64,000 nt of DNA from JAUVUV01 sp964548275 (GCA_964548275.1 CAZJQI010000015.1:11862-75861); one strand, 5' to 3'. Positions 34,519 to 44,302 are shown, numbered from the stretch's first letter. Notes: a model not told the origin generated them from the sequence alone. Translations and numbers: made by a program.

Positions 34519-37038
34519 GTGGAAAACTTTATTGCGAGATTAACCAGGAACACTCTGTTCTCTTTGAGTGTCTTCGCTTCATTGTGCCTCACCAATTTCT
34601 CCTTTGCCCAGGTTGAGGTTACCGAGAGCCCCGAGATAACGAAAGCATATAATATCATGGGCTATGTCCGTGATGCGGAAACCAATGAAGCGCTCCCCTT
34701 TGCCAACGTGGTAATCCTCGGCACGCGCTTCGGGGCGGCAACAAACTCCAGCGGTTACTTTGTCATCGTAAACGCGCCGGCGGATACCTGCAGGTTAAGG
34801 GTGATGTATGTGGGTTACGCCCCTCAGGAGATTGTGGTAAATAACACCAGGCCTTTGTCAAGACCGCTGATTATCAAAATGAAGCGGGAAACCATCGAGC
34901 TGGATGGCATTGTTGTATCAGCACCGGTGCAGATGATGGAAGTTTCCGATGTCCCAAGCCAGCTGGCGATATCCCCTGTGGAGATCACTGTTCTTCCGAA
35001 TGTCGGAGAAGTCGATATTTTCCGTTCCCTTCAACTGCTTCCCGGTATCAGCGGCGTGGATGACGGTTCCTCAGGGCTGTACGTGCGCGGAGGAACCCCG
35101 GATCAGAACCTGATACTATTCGACGGCATGACAATCTACCACGTGGATCATTTTTTCGGCTTTTTCAGCGCCTTTAACGCAGACGCGATCAAGGATATCC
35201 GTATTTATAAGGGCGGCTTTCCGGCTGAATTCGGAGGGAGAACATCCAGTGTCGTGAACCTTACCGGCAAAACGGGTGATGTCAATAAAGTGCGCTATGG
35301 GATGGGGCTCAATCTCCTGAGCGGCCATGGAGTCGTTGAGGTTCCGCTCTCCGATAAAGCCAACTTTATTCTCTCTGCCCGGCGCTCCTATACCGATCTG
35401 GTAAGAAGTGTCCTTTACAATAAGCTGTTCGATTTTATGTCAGGTGCCAGCCAGAAGACCGGAGTAGGAACTCCCGGGTCTGTAACAGACCCCAATATTA
35501 CCATGGGTGAAGAGAATCCCGACTTCTATTTCTACGACTTAAACAGCAAGCTCACCCTTACCCCGAGTTCCAAAGACATTATTTCCCTGAGTATTTACAG
35601 CGGTCGCGACAACCTGGGCCAGTACCAGGAGTTAATAGGTAGCGAATTTGAATACCTTGGAGAAGAAGCGCCGTTTAAAGATCCTGACGCCGCCTTGCAA
35701 ATCGGGCAGATAACCAAGTGGGGTAATCTCGGTATCAGCGCCAAATGGTCCCGCAAAATTCATGACCGTTTCTACTCCCATTTGTTGCTTTCCCATTCTT
35801 CCTATTTCAGCAAATATGACATGAACCGGTCTTTTAACTCCACTTCCGGGCTCGACAGCCTGAACTTTTTCCGTGGAGCCGCGATTTCCTCTGTTGAAGA
35901 TAATAAACTGGAAGACATGAGCCTCCGGCTTGACAACGAATGGCACCTGACAAACTCCCACGACCTGAAAATCGGCCTGGGGTTTTCCCGCTACGATGTG
36001 CACTATTTCTCCACGTTGAACGATACAGTCGATCTGGTCAGGCGTGAAACGCAGGCTAAGCAGGGCTCCTGGTACCTTCAGGATCTGTGGAAACTCACCC
36101 CTGACATTGAGCTTACAGCCGGATTGCGGGGAACATACTACCAGAAAACCGGCTCAATCTACTATGAGCCGCGGTCCTCGCTCGTTTATTCACTGTCGGA
36201 ATATTTTATGCTGAAAGGAGCCTGGGGACGCTATTACCAGTTTGTTAACCGGATAGCCAATGAAAATATCCTGGAGGGCAGCAGGGATTTCTGGATTCTT
36301 TCGGATAACTCGCTCGAACCGGGTTATGCCGAGCACTGGATCGCCGGCGCAAGCCTTGAAAATGACGGTTATCTGCTCGATGTTGAAGGTTATTACAAGG
36401 ATCTGAAGAAAGTGGTGGAATATTCCCGACGGGCCAGTTACGCCAGGGGGATATTGTTAAGAAAGCAGAGCGGAGAGCAGTTACGGGGAAGCGGCTTTTT
36501 CCAGGGCGGCGGTTTCGCCAGGGGAGTTGATATCCTGGTCCAGAAAAAGAGGGGCAGGCTGACTGGATGGATCGGCTACAGCCGCGGTAAAGTCACTTAT
36601 GAATTCCCCGAACTGAATAACGGCAAGCCATACCCTGCCTCGCATGACAGAACCCACGAGGTGAGTATTGTGGGTAAACTGTCGTTAAAGAATTGGGATT
36701 TGTCCGCTACATGGGTTTATGCCACAGGGAAAGCCTACACCGTTCCGGAAAGCCAGTATTACCTCCAATTCAAGGACGGCACCAAGAGAGGCTATATCCA
36801 TATCAGCGATAAAAACTCCTATCGCCTTCCCGACTACCACCGTCTGGATGTGAGCCTGTCGCGCAGTTTCGAAACCCGGTCCACTAGATACATACTGGGC
36901 TTTTCAATGTTCAACCTGTACAATAATACCAATATTTGGTACCGCCAGTTCAACCTGGATACTGTCCCTGTGGCGGTAACTGATGTCAAGATGCTCGGTG
37001 TCACACCAACAGTTTATTTACAGGTTTATTCAAGGTAA
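34519..37038 (+). CDS. TonB-dependent outer-membrane receptor with N-terminal carboxypeptidase-like domain
   Basis: An 839-residue outer-membrane protein. Signal peptide at about 1-30 (ending F-A-Q), carboxypeptidase-regulatory-like domain at about 45-125 (G-Y-V-R-D-A-E-T-N-E-A-L-P-F-A-N-V), plug domain at about 150-245 with Y-V-R-G-G-T-P-D-Q-N, then a beta-barrel ending in a C-terminal Y-S-R. It would import a large substrate using TonB energy. The start is GTG with AAGGAG 8 bases upstream. The next gene, a DUF4249 lipoprotein, begins 10 bases after its stop; this pairing is common in Bacteroidota and relatives. The substrate is not visible. The frameshifted lipoprotein gene upstream could belong to the same unit. 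Confidence 0.9.
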   Translation: MENFIARLTRNTLFSLSVFASLCLTNFSFAQVEVTESPEITKAYNIMGYVRDAETNEALPFANVVILGTRFGAATNSSGYFVIVNAPADTCRLRVMYVGYAPQEIVVNNTRPLSRPLIIKMKRETIELDGIVVSAPVQMMEVSDVPSQLAISPVEITVLPNVGEVDIFRSLQLLPGISGVDDGSSGLYVRGGTPDQNLILFDGMTIYHVDHFFGFFSAFNADAIKDIRIYKGGFPAEFGGRTSSVVNLTGKTGDVNKVRYGMGLNLLSGHGVVEVPLSDKANFILSARRSYTDLVRSVLYNKLFDFMSGASQKTGVGTPGSVTDPNITMGEENPDFYFYDLNSKLTLTPSSKDIISLSIYSGRDNLGQYQELIGSEFEYLGEEAPFKDPDAALQIGQITKWGNLGISAKWSRKIHDRFYSHLLLSHSSYFSKYDMNRSFNSTSGLDSLNFFRGAAISSVEDNKLEDMSLRLDNEWHLTNSHDLKIGLGFSRYDVHYFSTLNDTVDLVRRETQAKQGSWYLQDLWKLTPDIELTAGLRGTYYQKTGSIYYEPRSSLVYSLSEYFMLKGAWGRYYQFVNRIANENILEGSRDFWILSDNSLEPGYAEHWIAGASLENDGYLLDVEGYYKDLKKVVEYSRRASYARGILLRKQSGEQLRGSGFFQGGGFARGVDILVQKKRGRLTGWIGYSRGKVTYEFPELNNGKPYPASHDRTHEVSIVGKLSLKNWDLSATWVYATGKAYTVPESQYYLQFKDGTKRGYIHISDKNSYRLPDYHRLDVSLSRSFETRSTRYILGFSMFNLYNNTNIWYRQFNLDTVPVAVTDVKMLGVTPTVYLQVYSR

Positions 37039-37048
37039 AGAGGGGATT

Positions 37049-37909
37049 ATGAAATATTTATATGGTTTTTTAATATTTGCCTGCCTGGCAATAATTAGCG
37101 GCTGCTCTGATAAACTCACCTTCGAGCCGGAGTACCATCTGGTGGTGGTCCAGGCCTACCTTTATGCAGGCCAATCGGTCAAGGACGTCCTGGTAACTTC
37201 CACTCTCGGCCTGGGCAGTACGGATACTATTCCCCCTCCGATCTCCGAAGCCCAGGTGCAGCTTGTCAAGAACGGCCTTTGTTATATGCTTCAACCGTCG
37301 TGGTATAAAAAAGGGTACTATATATATACAGGTGATTGCCAGGAATGCCCGGTGGGTGATTTGACCGTGGAAGAAGGGGATGAATTTACCCTGGAGGTTA
37401 TTTACTACGATAAAGTGGCAACTGCCACAACGGTTGTTCCGGCGCCGCCTGCCGGAGTAGAGATTACTCCCGAAAATTTGTCCGTGTCAGCAGCCTCATA
37501 CTCCGGCACTGGAGAATTCAGTCCCGGAGGGTTTATGGCTGAGGATCCAAACACCGCTCTGACAGTCAGTTGGGAGGATGACGGCAATTCGATGTACTAT
37601 GTAACATTGGAGCATAAATATAAACTTGCTGAACCTATAGTTCCGGATTATCCGTTTCATTATACACCTGAATTTGCCTCGGCACCCTTCACAGGCGGTA
37701 ATTTCTCGATCGGCTGGATAAATATCACCCATTACGGAGAATATCGGCTGCAGGTATACAAGCTCAACCGGGAATATCTGGAGATGTATCTTTCACAGAG
37801 TCAGGACTCGCGCGATCTCAATGAGCCGCTGACCAATGTTGACAACGGCCTGGGAATTTTCACCGCGCTCAACAGCGCAACGGTCTATTTCCAGGTTGAA
37901 AAGCAGTGA
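37049..37909 (+). CDS. DUF4249 lipoprotein, partner of the TonB-dependent receptor
   Basis: A 286-residue lipoprotein started at the ATG at 37049, preceded by AGAGGGG; an earlier in-frame start inside the receptor gene gives no signal peptide. Lipobox I-S-G-C (Cys about 19). The mature part is beta-rich with V-V-V-Q-A-Y-L-Y-A-G and later S-W-E-D-D, matching DUF4249. Proteins of this family are encoded next to TonB-dependent receptors and probably sit at the cell surface or periplasmic side as substrate-handling partners. The 10-base spacing to the receptor indicates co-transcription. The true ligand is unknown. Confidence 0.82.
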   Translation: MKYLYGFLIFACLAIISGCSDKLTFEPEYHLVVVQAYLYAGQSVKDVLVTSTLGLGSTDTIPPPISEAQVQLVKNGLCYMLQPSWYKKGYYIYTGDCQECPVGDLTVEEGDEFTLEVIYYDKVATATTVVPAPPAGVEITPENLSVSAASYSGTGEFSPGGFMAEDPNTALTVSWEDDGNSMYYVTLEHKYKLAEPIVPDYPFHYTPEFASAPFTGGNFSIGWINITHYGEYRLQVYKLNREYLEMYLSQSQDSRDLNEPLTNVDNGLGIFTALNSATVYFQVEKQ

Positions 37910-38074
37910 ATCCTGATTCGGCAATCACCTGGAACTGGCTGATCTCTCTGCGGGTGAGGCGAAAATATTTTTTCCCTGATCTGATCCGGGTACCGGCAGA
38001 CTGAATTGAATCTGTGAGCGAGCCTGCGGCAGCGGCCCGGAAAGATAAAACACCATCAGACGGCCTTGAATTTC

Positions 38075-38103
38075 TTGACATATATAAATTTTTTGCTTAT
38101 AAA
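38075..38103 (+). promoter_or_regulatory. Near-consensus promoter for the TudS-like gene
   Basis: TTGACA at 38075-38080, a 17-base spacer and TATAAA at 38098-38103. The start codon is 79 bases further on, behind AAGGAGGAG. Confidence 0.7.
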
Positions 38104-38181
38104 AACAATTCCACGAATTTTACAAGGTAATCATCGTAATCCTCAACTAAAATTCATTTTACCTTTTACAAGGAGGAGTAT

Positions 38182-38838
38182 ATGAGTTTCTCTCCCTTTT
38201 ACAGTAGAAGGGCTTTCTTAGGCAGAATTTCTGGTCTGTCGGCTCTGGCTGCTCTTTTTCCTTTCAAGCTTTTCGGCATTTCTGAGTTTGTCAAAAACAA
38301 ATTCGGGGAGAGGATGATCGAGCGGTATCCTCCTTTTAACGATGCTCGGAGCAAGAAAGTAATCTTTGTTGCCCACTGTATTATCAACATGAACGCGCGA
38401 TGCAATGGTTCTGGGGTAGCGCCATCCGCCATGGAGAAGATACCTGAATTTCTCCTGAAGCATCATATTGGAATAGCGCAGATGCCCTGTCCTGAACTCG
38501 GATGCTTGGGGCTGGGTCGGGAGGGGAACATCTATGATCAGCTTTCAACTCCCGGAAACCGCAAGTACCTTAAGTCTCTCGCACAAGATGTAATTTATCA
38601 GGTTAAGCAATACCGGAAACAAAATTTCAAAGTGCTGGGGGTGCTCGGGATTAACTGCAGTCCGAGTTGCGGAGTGGACTGCCACGCCGATAATGGAAGC
38701 AAGCCCGGAAAAGGTGCCTTTATGGAAGAACTGACAGAGGCCCTGGAAGCGGCAGGGCTGGAAATGCCGGTTATTGGAGTGATGAATGCAGAGGCTGATA
38801 AGGCCGTGGCCCAGCTCGAGAAACTCGACCCGTCCTGA
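38182..38838 (+). CDS. TudS-related (DUF523-like) protein with a twin-arginine-type signal
   Basis: A 218-residue protein. The N-terminus (S-R-R-A-F-L-G-R, then a hydrophobic stretch at about 15-32) looks like a Tat export signal. The body carries cysteine motifs of the TudS/DUF523 family: H-C-I-I-N-M-N-A-R-C (about 70-79), C-P-E-L-G-C-L-G-L (about 104-112) and N-C-S-P-S-C-G-V-D-C-H (about 158-168). TudS relatives hold an iron-sulfur cluster and remove sulfur from thiouracil-type compounds in the cytoplasm. An exported form is unusual and fits the Tat route, which carries folded cofactor proteins. It has a strong promoter and ribosome site and stands alone. The activity is inferred from family only. 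Confidence 0.7.
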   Translation: MSFSPFYSRRAFLGRISGLSALAALFPFKLFGISEFVKNKFGERMIERYPPFNDARSKKVIFVAHCIINMNARCNGSGVAPSAMEKIPEFLLKHHIGIAQMPCPELGCLGLGREGNIYDQLSTPGNRKYLKSLAQDVIYQVKQYRKQNFKVLGVLGINCSPSCGVDCHADNGSKPGKGAFMEELTEALEAAGLEMPVIGVMNAEADKAVAQLEKLDPS

Positions 38839-38880
38839 GAAATTTGCCCGGATATGACTGGATTACAGGCGGGCCGTGAT

Positions 38881-38920
38881 TTAATCGAAAAGAATTCCTC
38901 GGAGCTTTGCTCCGGTGTAT
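38881..38920. repeat. Short repeat E (AATCGAAAAGAATTCC-hairpin), copy 1
   Basis: AATCGAAAAGAATTCC followed by CGGAGC / GCTCCG around a short loop, then GTGTA. Related copies at 50206-50244 (degenerate) and 52031-52068. Confidence 0.6.
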
Positions 38921-39015
38921 CCCACTCCTGAGACAAACGTAGGGGTAACCGGCAGGTTGCCCGCGGGATTGGGATGAAATTGTGGCATCAAATTTATAAA
39001 AAGAATTCCAAACAG

Positions 39016-39047
39016 ATACTCCGCGGCTTGCCGCGGGGTAGTTCATT
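39016..39047. repeat. REP-like palindrome (GTAGTTCATT family)
   Basis: CCGCGGCTTGCCGCGG hairpin followed by GGTAGTTCATT. Same family as 20586-20622. It lies in the 509-base gap between the TudS-like gene and the efflux operon; the rest of that gap holds repeat E and an AT-rich stretch near 39175-39195, but no clear promoter. Confidence 0.6.
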
Positions 39048-39347
39048 GATTTGGAAAGAGAAAAACATGGCCAGCCAACTTGCGCTTTGCAGATAAAAAG
39101 AATCATTTTCAAATTTTTCAGAGCCGAATATGCCTCGGTAACCCCCGCACGCTCTTTTTTCTTTACGCTTCTTGTAGTATTATATAAACCTGTAATTTTT
39201 ATGTATCCATTTGCCAGAGATATTTGTCTAATAGATAACCTCGGCCCAGGTCGAATCCCTTTGAAAAATAGTAGCCAGGTTAAAAGAAATTATTATGCTG
39301 AAACCGATCCGCCCCGGCAAAATCCAGGTCAGCCAGGTGAGTTTTCG

Positions 39348-40574
39348 ATGAGAGGAATTATCCGAATTTCGAAGTGTTTCCCCAAAGCTCTCTTTTTCTC
39401 TCCACTTATACTGTTTTTAAGCTGCGCATCCAGTGACTCTCAGCGCATGTCGATAACTTTTAAAGCTGCCCGCCAGAAGTTTACAATCACTGCCCAAGCC
39501 GAGGGAGTGATTGAAGCCCAGAGGTCTCATGTGCTTGTCAGTCCGAGAATCTGGCCGCATCGACCCGAGATTTCTTACCTGGCTCTGGAGGGTTCATTTG
39601 TCAAAAAGGACGAGGTAGTAGTGGTGTTGGCCTCGGATAAATTTGAAGCGGATCTCGAGAATGCCCTGCAGGAGCTTGCAGTAGCCCGATCCGAGGTCAA
39701 GAAAACAGAAGCTGAACAGAATCGCCAGCGCTCACAGCTGGAAGCTCAGATTAAGAGCGCCGAGGCGGCTGCTGCCTCTGCCAGGCTGCAACTGGCAAGG
39801 CTGGAATTTGTCGCACCCAGAGAACGGGAAATAAAAAAGCTGGAAATCGCCCGGTCCGAGAAACAGGCTGAGAAAAGTCAAAAAAAACTGGCGTTCCTCC
39901 AGGCTGTTCAGAAAGAGGAACGTACGCAAATAATCCTGCAGGTGAAACAGGCACAAAACAAAGCCGACATGGCCCGCCGTAATCTGGAGCAACTAACGCT
40001 CAGGGCTCCGGTTGACGGCTTTGTAGTCTATGAGAGAAACAGGATGACAGGAGAGAAGGTCCAGGAAGGCGATGCCTTGTTCCCGGGCATGTCGATAGTC
40101 AAAATCCCGGACATCTCTGTATTACAGGTCAAAATGCTATTGAGCGAAACCGAGGTGCAGAAACTGAAAGAGGGGCAGCCTGCCACAGTGAGGATTTTCT
40201 CGCTCGGCGATTTCTCGCTGCCCGGCCATGTGTCACAGGTGTCGAAAGTGGCCCGGCAAGTCAGGCGCGGCTCCCAGGTTAAAACAGTGGAGACCAGTGT
40301 GGTGATCGATACTACCGCGGAGGGATTGGTGCCGGGATTGACCGCTCTGTGCTCCATAATAACCGAGGAAGTTTCCGATGCTGTTGTCATTCCCCTGGAT
40401 ACTGTATTTGAAAAAGACAGCCTCCATCTGGTTTACGTTCGCGAGCAAGGGTATTTCAAGTCCCGGGAGGTGATCCTGGGTCCCAAGGGCGCGGATTTTG
40501 CAGTTGTAAATTCCGGGCTCGCGGGAGGGGAAGAACTGGCCTTGGGTGAACCAGCGCCCTCCCAACTTAGATAG
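39348..40574 (+). CDS. Efflux periplasmic adaptor lipoprotein (HlyD/MacA family), adaptor 1
   Basis: A 408-residue lipoprotein when started at the ATG at 39348, which has AGGTGAG about 7 bases upstream; a longer frame to 39051 has no signal at its start. Lipobox L-F-L-S-C (Cys about 27). A lipoyl half, a long coiled-coil hairpin (about residues 105-210, rich in Glu, Lys and Gln), the second lipoyl half (L-R-A-P-V-D-G-F-V) and a beta-barrel follow, as in membrane fusion proteins that connect an inner-membrane transporter to TolC. It is the first gene of a six-gene efflux operon with two further adaptors directly behind. Confidence 0.86.
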   Translation: MRGIIRISKCFPKALFFSPLILFLSCASSDSQRMSITFKAARQKFTITAQAEGVIEAQRSHVLVSPRIWPHRPEISYLALEGSFVKKDEVVVVLASDKFEADLENALQELAVARSEVKKTEAEQNRQRSQLEAQIKSAEAAAASARLQLARLEFVAPREREIKKLEIARSEKQAEKSQKKLAFLQAVQKEERTQIILQVKQAQNKADMARRNLEQLTLRAPVDGFVVYERNRMTGEKVQEGDALFPGMSIVKIPDISVLQVKMLLSETEVQKLKEGQPATVRIFSLGDFSLPGHVSQVSKVARQVRRGSQVKTVETSVVIDTTAEGLVPGLTALCSIITEEVSDAVVIPLDTVFEKDSLHLVYVREQGYFKSREVILGPKGADFAVVNSGLAGGEELALGEPAPSQLR

Positions 40575-40636
40575 ATAACCGGTCCTTTGACAGACCGGCA
40601 AACAAATCCAGTAAGGATAGATTCAAGGAGTGTCCT

Positions 40637-41887
40637 GTGTTAAGGCATCTTATCCGACTTCATTGTTTAATCGTTTTGGGCTTTCTGGTTTCCTGTGGCT
40701 CTGGTGGGGAGAGAAACATCGAGGTATATTCTGTCAAGCGCGGCGAGTTTGTAAATTCGATAACAGTTACCGGGGAGCTGGAAGCTGTTAACTCCCAGGT
40801 TATTTTCGCCCCATTTCTGCGCTGGTCCAGGGGGACTCCCAAGATCGCCAAGCTGGTCGATGACGGCAAACAGGTCGAGCAAGGAGAATTGCTCGTTCAG
40901 TTTGATGCCTCCGAAGTCCAGAAGGCTATTTCAGACGCCGAAGCAGAACTGGAAATCGCCACTGCCGAACTGGTCAAGGCCAAAGTCAGTAACGAATCGG
41001 ACATGGCTGACCTGTCTGCGGACCTTGAAATAGCTGAACTGAGCTACAAGATCTCCAAACTGAGACTGGAACAGGCCTCTTTCAAAGCGGAAATCGAACG
41101 TAAAAAGATCGAACTGGACCTCGAGAAAGCGTCCATCCAGTTAGAGCAGGCAAGAAAGGATATCGAAAACAGGAAGAAAGTGCAGAAGGAGGAAGTCAGT
41201 AAGCTGGAACTGAAAGTCCAGCAGGCCCGGACAAGGCTCCAGCAGGCAGAGGAAACCCTGGCCAGTCTCACCATTTACGCGCCCTCTCCCGGTATTGCGA
41301 TCATCCGAAGAAATCGTAGGACAGACGAAAAGTTTCAGGTGGATGACCAGGTCCACCCGGGTTGGTCCTTAATCGGATTGCCGGACCTGAGTTCAATGGA
41401 GGCGGTAGTGGAGATAAACGAAGTAGAGATTTCCAAAATAGAGCTCGACCAGTCCGCCCGGGTCAGGCTCGACGCCTATCCGGACACCAGCTTTCAGGGC
41501 CATGTAATGGAAATCGCCACTCTCGCCAGGAATAAAAGAAGAAATTCAAAGGTAAAGGTCTTCGACTCCACGATCCTTCTGGACGAAAACGATGAAAAAC
41601 TAATGCCGGGCATGACTGTAAATTGCGAAATAATTGTCGGCCGGGTGCACGACACCCTATTCATACCCCTTGAGGCGCTCTTTATTAAAGACAGGGAGAA
41701 TGTAGTCTACGTGCAGAACGGCTCGGATTTCGAAGAGCGCAAAGTCGAAACAGGAATCGAAAGCGATAATTACGTGATTATCGCCGAGGGCCTGAAAGAG
41801 GGTGAACGCATAGCTTTGATCGATCCAACGCTTGAGATAGAAGAAGCTGAAGAGAAAGTGTCTTCTTCAGAAGAAAAGGAAAAATAA
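40637..41887 (+). CDS. Efflux periplasmic adaptor lipoprotein, adaptor 2
   Basis: A 416-residue adaptor paralogous to its neighbours. GTG start with AAGGAG 8 bases upstream; lipobox F-L-V-S-C (Cys about 20). The coiled-coil hairpin is long (about residues 90-205) and highly charged. The lipoyl closure I-Y-A-P-S-P-G-I-A and barrel segment V-R-L-D-A-Y-P-D-T-S-F-Q-G are typical. The C-terminus ends in an acidic-basic tail (E-E-A-E-E-K, then S-S-E-E-K-E-K). Its stop overlaps the ATG of adaptor 3 (TAATG), so translation is coupled. Several adaptors may form a mixed hexamer or serve different substrates. Confidence 0.87.
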   Translation: MLRHLIRLHCLIVLGFLVSCGSGGERNIEVYSVKRGEFVNSITVTGELEAVNSQVIFAPFLRWSRGTPKIAKLVDDGKQVEQGELLVQFDASEVQKAISDAEAELEIATAELVKAKVSNESDMADLSADLEIAELSYKISKLRLEQASFKAEIERKKIELDLEKASIQLEQARKDIENRKKVQKEEVSKLELKVQQARTRLQQAEETLASLTIYAPSPGIAIIRRNRRTDEKFQVDDQVHPGWSLIGLPDLSSMEAVVEINEVEISKIELDQSARVRLDAYPDTSFQGHVMEIATLARNKRRNSKVKVFDSTILLDENDEKLMPGMTVNCEIIVGRVHDTLFIPLEALFIKDRENVVYVQNGSDFEERKVETGIESDNYVIIAEGLKEGERIALIDPTLEIEEAEEKVSSSEEKEK

Positions 41888-42891
41888 TGCACTGGCGCAA
41901 TTTTGTACTCTTGACAGGTCTGATCTGCTTCCACACTGCCTGCAGTTGCCGCGATGAAGGCAGGCAGGCTGACCGGCAGGAGCAGGGCCGGTTCCATCGG
42001 ACATTCACTGAAACCGGGGAGCTGCGGGCTGTCCGGAATACCGCTGTCTCCATGCCCCGGTATGGCTGGGAATATGGACAGCCCCAGATTACTTTCCTGG
42101 AAGAAGAGGGTCTGGTGGTTGAAAAAGGCCAGGTCATTGCAGAAGTTGAGACTTCCGGTGTGCTCAAAGTTTTGGAGAGTAAAAAGGCGGACCTGGCGAT
42201 TGCACAGGCCGATCTGAATAAAATGAAGGTGGATCACGAATCGAGAGTGGAGCAACTGAAGGGTGAGCTCCAGTCAGCCCTTTCGTCTTTTCAACTGGCC
42301 CAGATCGACACGCAGCGTGTCAGGTATGAATCCGACACACGGAAAGAAATTGCGAAGCTTGATCTCGGGAGATCATTAATCACCCTGCGCAAGATCAAGG
42401 AAAAAATCGAATCCACGCACCGGATTCAGGAACAGGACCGGATAATCCAACTGACCAAGATCGCTCGGACCCACTTCGCCATAGAGACCGCAGAAAAGAC
42501 TATTGAGAATTTTTCCCTGCGGGCTCCTGCAAACGGTATGATCGTTTACAACGAAAACTGGATAACACATGAAAAAGTGCGCGTGGGCGATCAGCTCTTC
42601 CCCAACATGCCTGTTATTAGGCTGCCGGACCTTTCACAGATGAAAATCCAGACCTCAGTGAATGAAATAGATGTCCAGAAAATCGACCTCGGCCAGAAAG
42701 TCGTGGTGCGACTGGACGCTTTCCCGAAAATCGCCTTCGATGGAGTGATTACTTTAATCAGCCATATCTGCCACCGCAAGGACAGGAACTCGGAAATCAA
42801 GGTGTTCGATGTGGAAGTGCTTCTGGAAAAGACACAACGCATCCTCAAACCAGGAATGACAGTGAGCTGCGAATTCCTGCTATCTGGGTAG
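41887..42891 (+). CDS. Efflux periplasmic adaptor lipoprotein, adaptor 3
   Basis: A 334-residue adaptor, the shortest of the three, and overlapping adaptor 2 by one base. The signal ends H-T-A-C (Cys about 19). It has a coiled-coil region (about 90-190), the lipoyl closure L-R-A-P-A-N-G-M-I and the barrel segment V-R-L-D-A-F-P-K-I-A-F-D-G. It lacks the C-terminal membrane-proximal domain present in the other two: the sequence stops after G-M-T-V-S-C-E-F-L. It may be a variant that relies on its partners for contact with the permease. The MacB-type permease gene follows 78 bases later. Confidence 0.85.
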   Translation: MHWRNFVLLTGLICFHTACSCRDEGRQADRQEQGRFHRTFTETGELRAVRNTAVSMPRYGWEYGQPQITFLEEEGLVVEKGQVIAEVETSGVLKVLESKKADLAIAQADLNKMKVDHESRVEQLKGELQSALSSFQLAQIDTQRVRYESDTRKEIAKLDLGRSLITLRKIKEKIESTHRIQEQDRIIQLTKIARTHFAIETAEKTIENFSLRAPANGMIVYNENWITHEKVRVGDQLFPNMPVIRLPDLSQMKIQTSVNEIDVQKIDLGQKVVVRLDAFPKIAFDGVITLISHICHRKDRNSEIKVFDVEVLLEKTQRILKPGMTVSCEFLLSG

Positions 42892-42969
42892 CTTTTAAAC
42901 GTCTTATCGAAAATGTGTTCAGTTTTTTGAAAGATAGCATCTTGAAAGTATACCTGAAGGGATTAGGGT

Positions 42970-44208
42970 ATGGAACCCCGCGAGTATTTACGCATGGGCC
43001 TGGAGGGCCTGACAGATCACAAACTCCGCTCGTTCCTGACAATGCTCGGGATTATTCTCGGCGTAGCATCTGTAATTGCGATGCTCTCTATCGGGGAGGG
43101 AGCCAAAAGAGAGGCCCTTGAAAAATTCAAGATCCTCGGGGTGAATAATATCATTGTCCGCGACAAAGCTCTCAGCGATCAGGAACTGGAGGAGGTCCGC
43201 GCCAAGTTCTCGCCAGGTCTCTCGCTCAAGGATGCTGATGCCATCCAGGCGATAATTCCCACAGTAGAGAACGTTGCCCCTCAGGCCGAATTCGAAATTG
43301 AAGCCAGGTACGAGGATAAATCCGCAAAAGCTACTCTGGTCGGTATCACGCCTGTAGTTCTGAATATCCTCAACTATGAACTCGAACTCGGCACTCTGCT
43401 CACAGAGGATCATTACCAGCGGGAAATGCGTGTCTGCCTCCTGGGCGCGGAGGTGGCCAAAAGCCTTTTTCCCACTGAAGACCCGCTCGGAAAGCGAGTT
43501 AAGCTCGAAGATCAGTGGTTCCAGGTCCAGGGTGTAATGGTCAGCAGATCTCTCTACACCGAAACAGTGGGTGAGCTTGCCGCGCGAAACCTGAACCAGG
43601 ATATATACATTCCTTTATCGTCTTTTCTAAGACGGTTCACCAAAGAGGAACTGCTGGCCAGCCAGATTGACCAGTTGACTGTCAAGGTCAATGAATCGAG
43701 CCAGCTCGTTGAAACAGGGGCGATCATCCGCCGCATCCTTGACCGCCGCCATTATAGAAATAAGGACTTCGACATAGTGATTCCCTACGAACTGCTGAAA
43801 CAGGAAGAAAAGGAGAGACGGATTTACAACCTGGTACTGGGTTCTATTGCCGCTATCTCACTGCTTGTCGGCGGTATCGGAATCATGAATATCATGCTGG
43901 CCACTGTGCTGGAACGCACGCGCGAAATCGGCGTTCGCCGCGCTCTGGGTGCAAAACGGAAAGATATTCTCAACCAGTTTCTTATTGAAGCAGTAGGGCT
44001 GAGCCTTGTCGGGGGAACTATCGGAGTGTTTCTCGGGATAGCTATGTCAGAGGTGGTAAGCAATATCGGCGAGTTCGGAGCGATTGTCTCGCCTTTCCAC
44101 GTGCTGCTCGCTTTCTTTGTCTCAGCGGCCGTAGGTGTAATTTCAGGCACGTTTCCAGCCCGGCGCGCGGCCAATATTGACCCGATTGAAGCGCTTAGGT
44201 ATGAATAA
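42970..44208 (+). CDS. MacB-type ABC transporter permease (FtsX domain)
   Basis: A 412-residue inner-membrane protein with the MacB arrangement: one N-terminal helix (about 20-42, M-L-G-I-I-L-G-V-A-S-V-I-A), a large periplasmic domain (about 45-280) and three C-terminal helices with the FtsX motif (E-R-T-R-E-I-G-V-R-R-A-L-G-A, about 316-329). It has no ATPase domain of its own; the separate ATPase gene lies three kilobases downstream in the same operon. MacB-type permeases push periplasmic substrates out through TolC rather than carrying them across the inner membrane. Substrates can be antibiotics, peptides, siderophores or lipoproteins; nothing here decides. Confidence 0.9.
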   Translation: MEPREYLRMGLEGLTDHKLRSFLTMLGIILGVASVIAMLSIGEGAKREALEKFKILGVNNIIVRDKALSDQELEEVRAKFSPGLSLKDADAIQAIIPTVENVAPQAEFEIEARYEDKSAKATLVGITPVVLNILNYELELGTLLTEDHYQREMRVCLLGAEVAKSLFPTEDPLGKRVKLEDQWFQVQGVMVSRSLYTETVGELAARNLNQDIYIPLSSFLRRFTKEELLASQIDQLTVKVNESSQLVETGAIIRRILDRRHYRNKDFDIVIPYELLKQEEKERRIYNLVLGSIAAISLLVGGIGIMNIMLATVLERTREIGVRRALGAKRKDILNQFLIEAVGLSLVGGTIGVFLGIAMSEVVSNIGEFGAIVSPFHVLLAFFVSAAVGVISGTFPARRAANIDPIEALRYE

Positions 44209-44302
44209 TCTTCCGTTCAGTATGTTGCTTTTACGCCTAAGATTGCTCACCGTTTAAATCAAATCGAATAAATCCTGTAAAATTGTTGCCAGAGGTAAAA
44301 CA

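Noticed and set aside
39051..39347. N-terminal extension of adaptor 1
   Set aside because: No signal at the start, crosses intergenic DNA; the internal ATG has a ribosome site and a lipoprotein signal.
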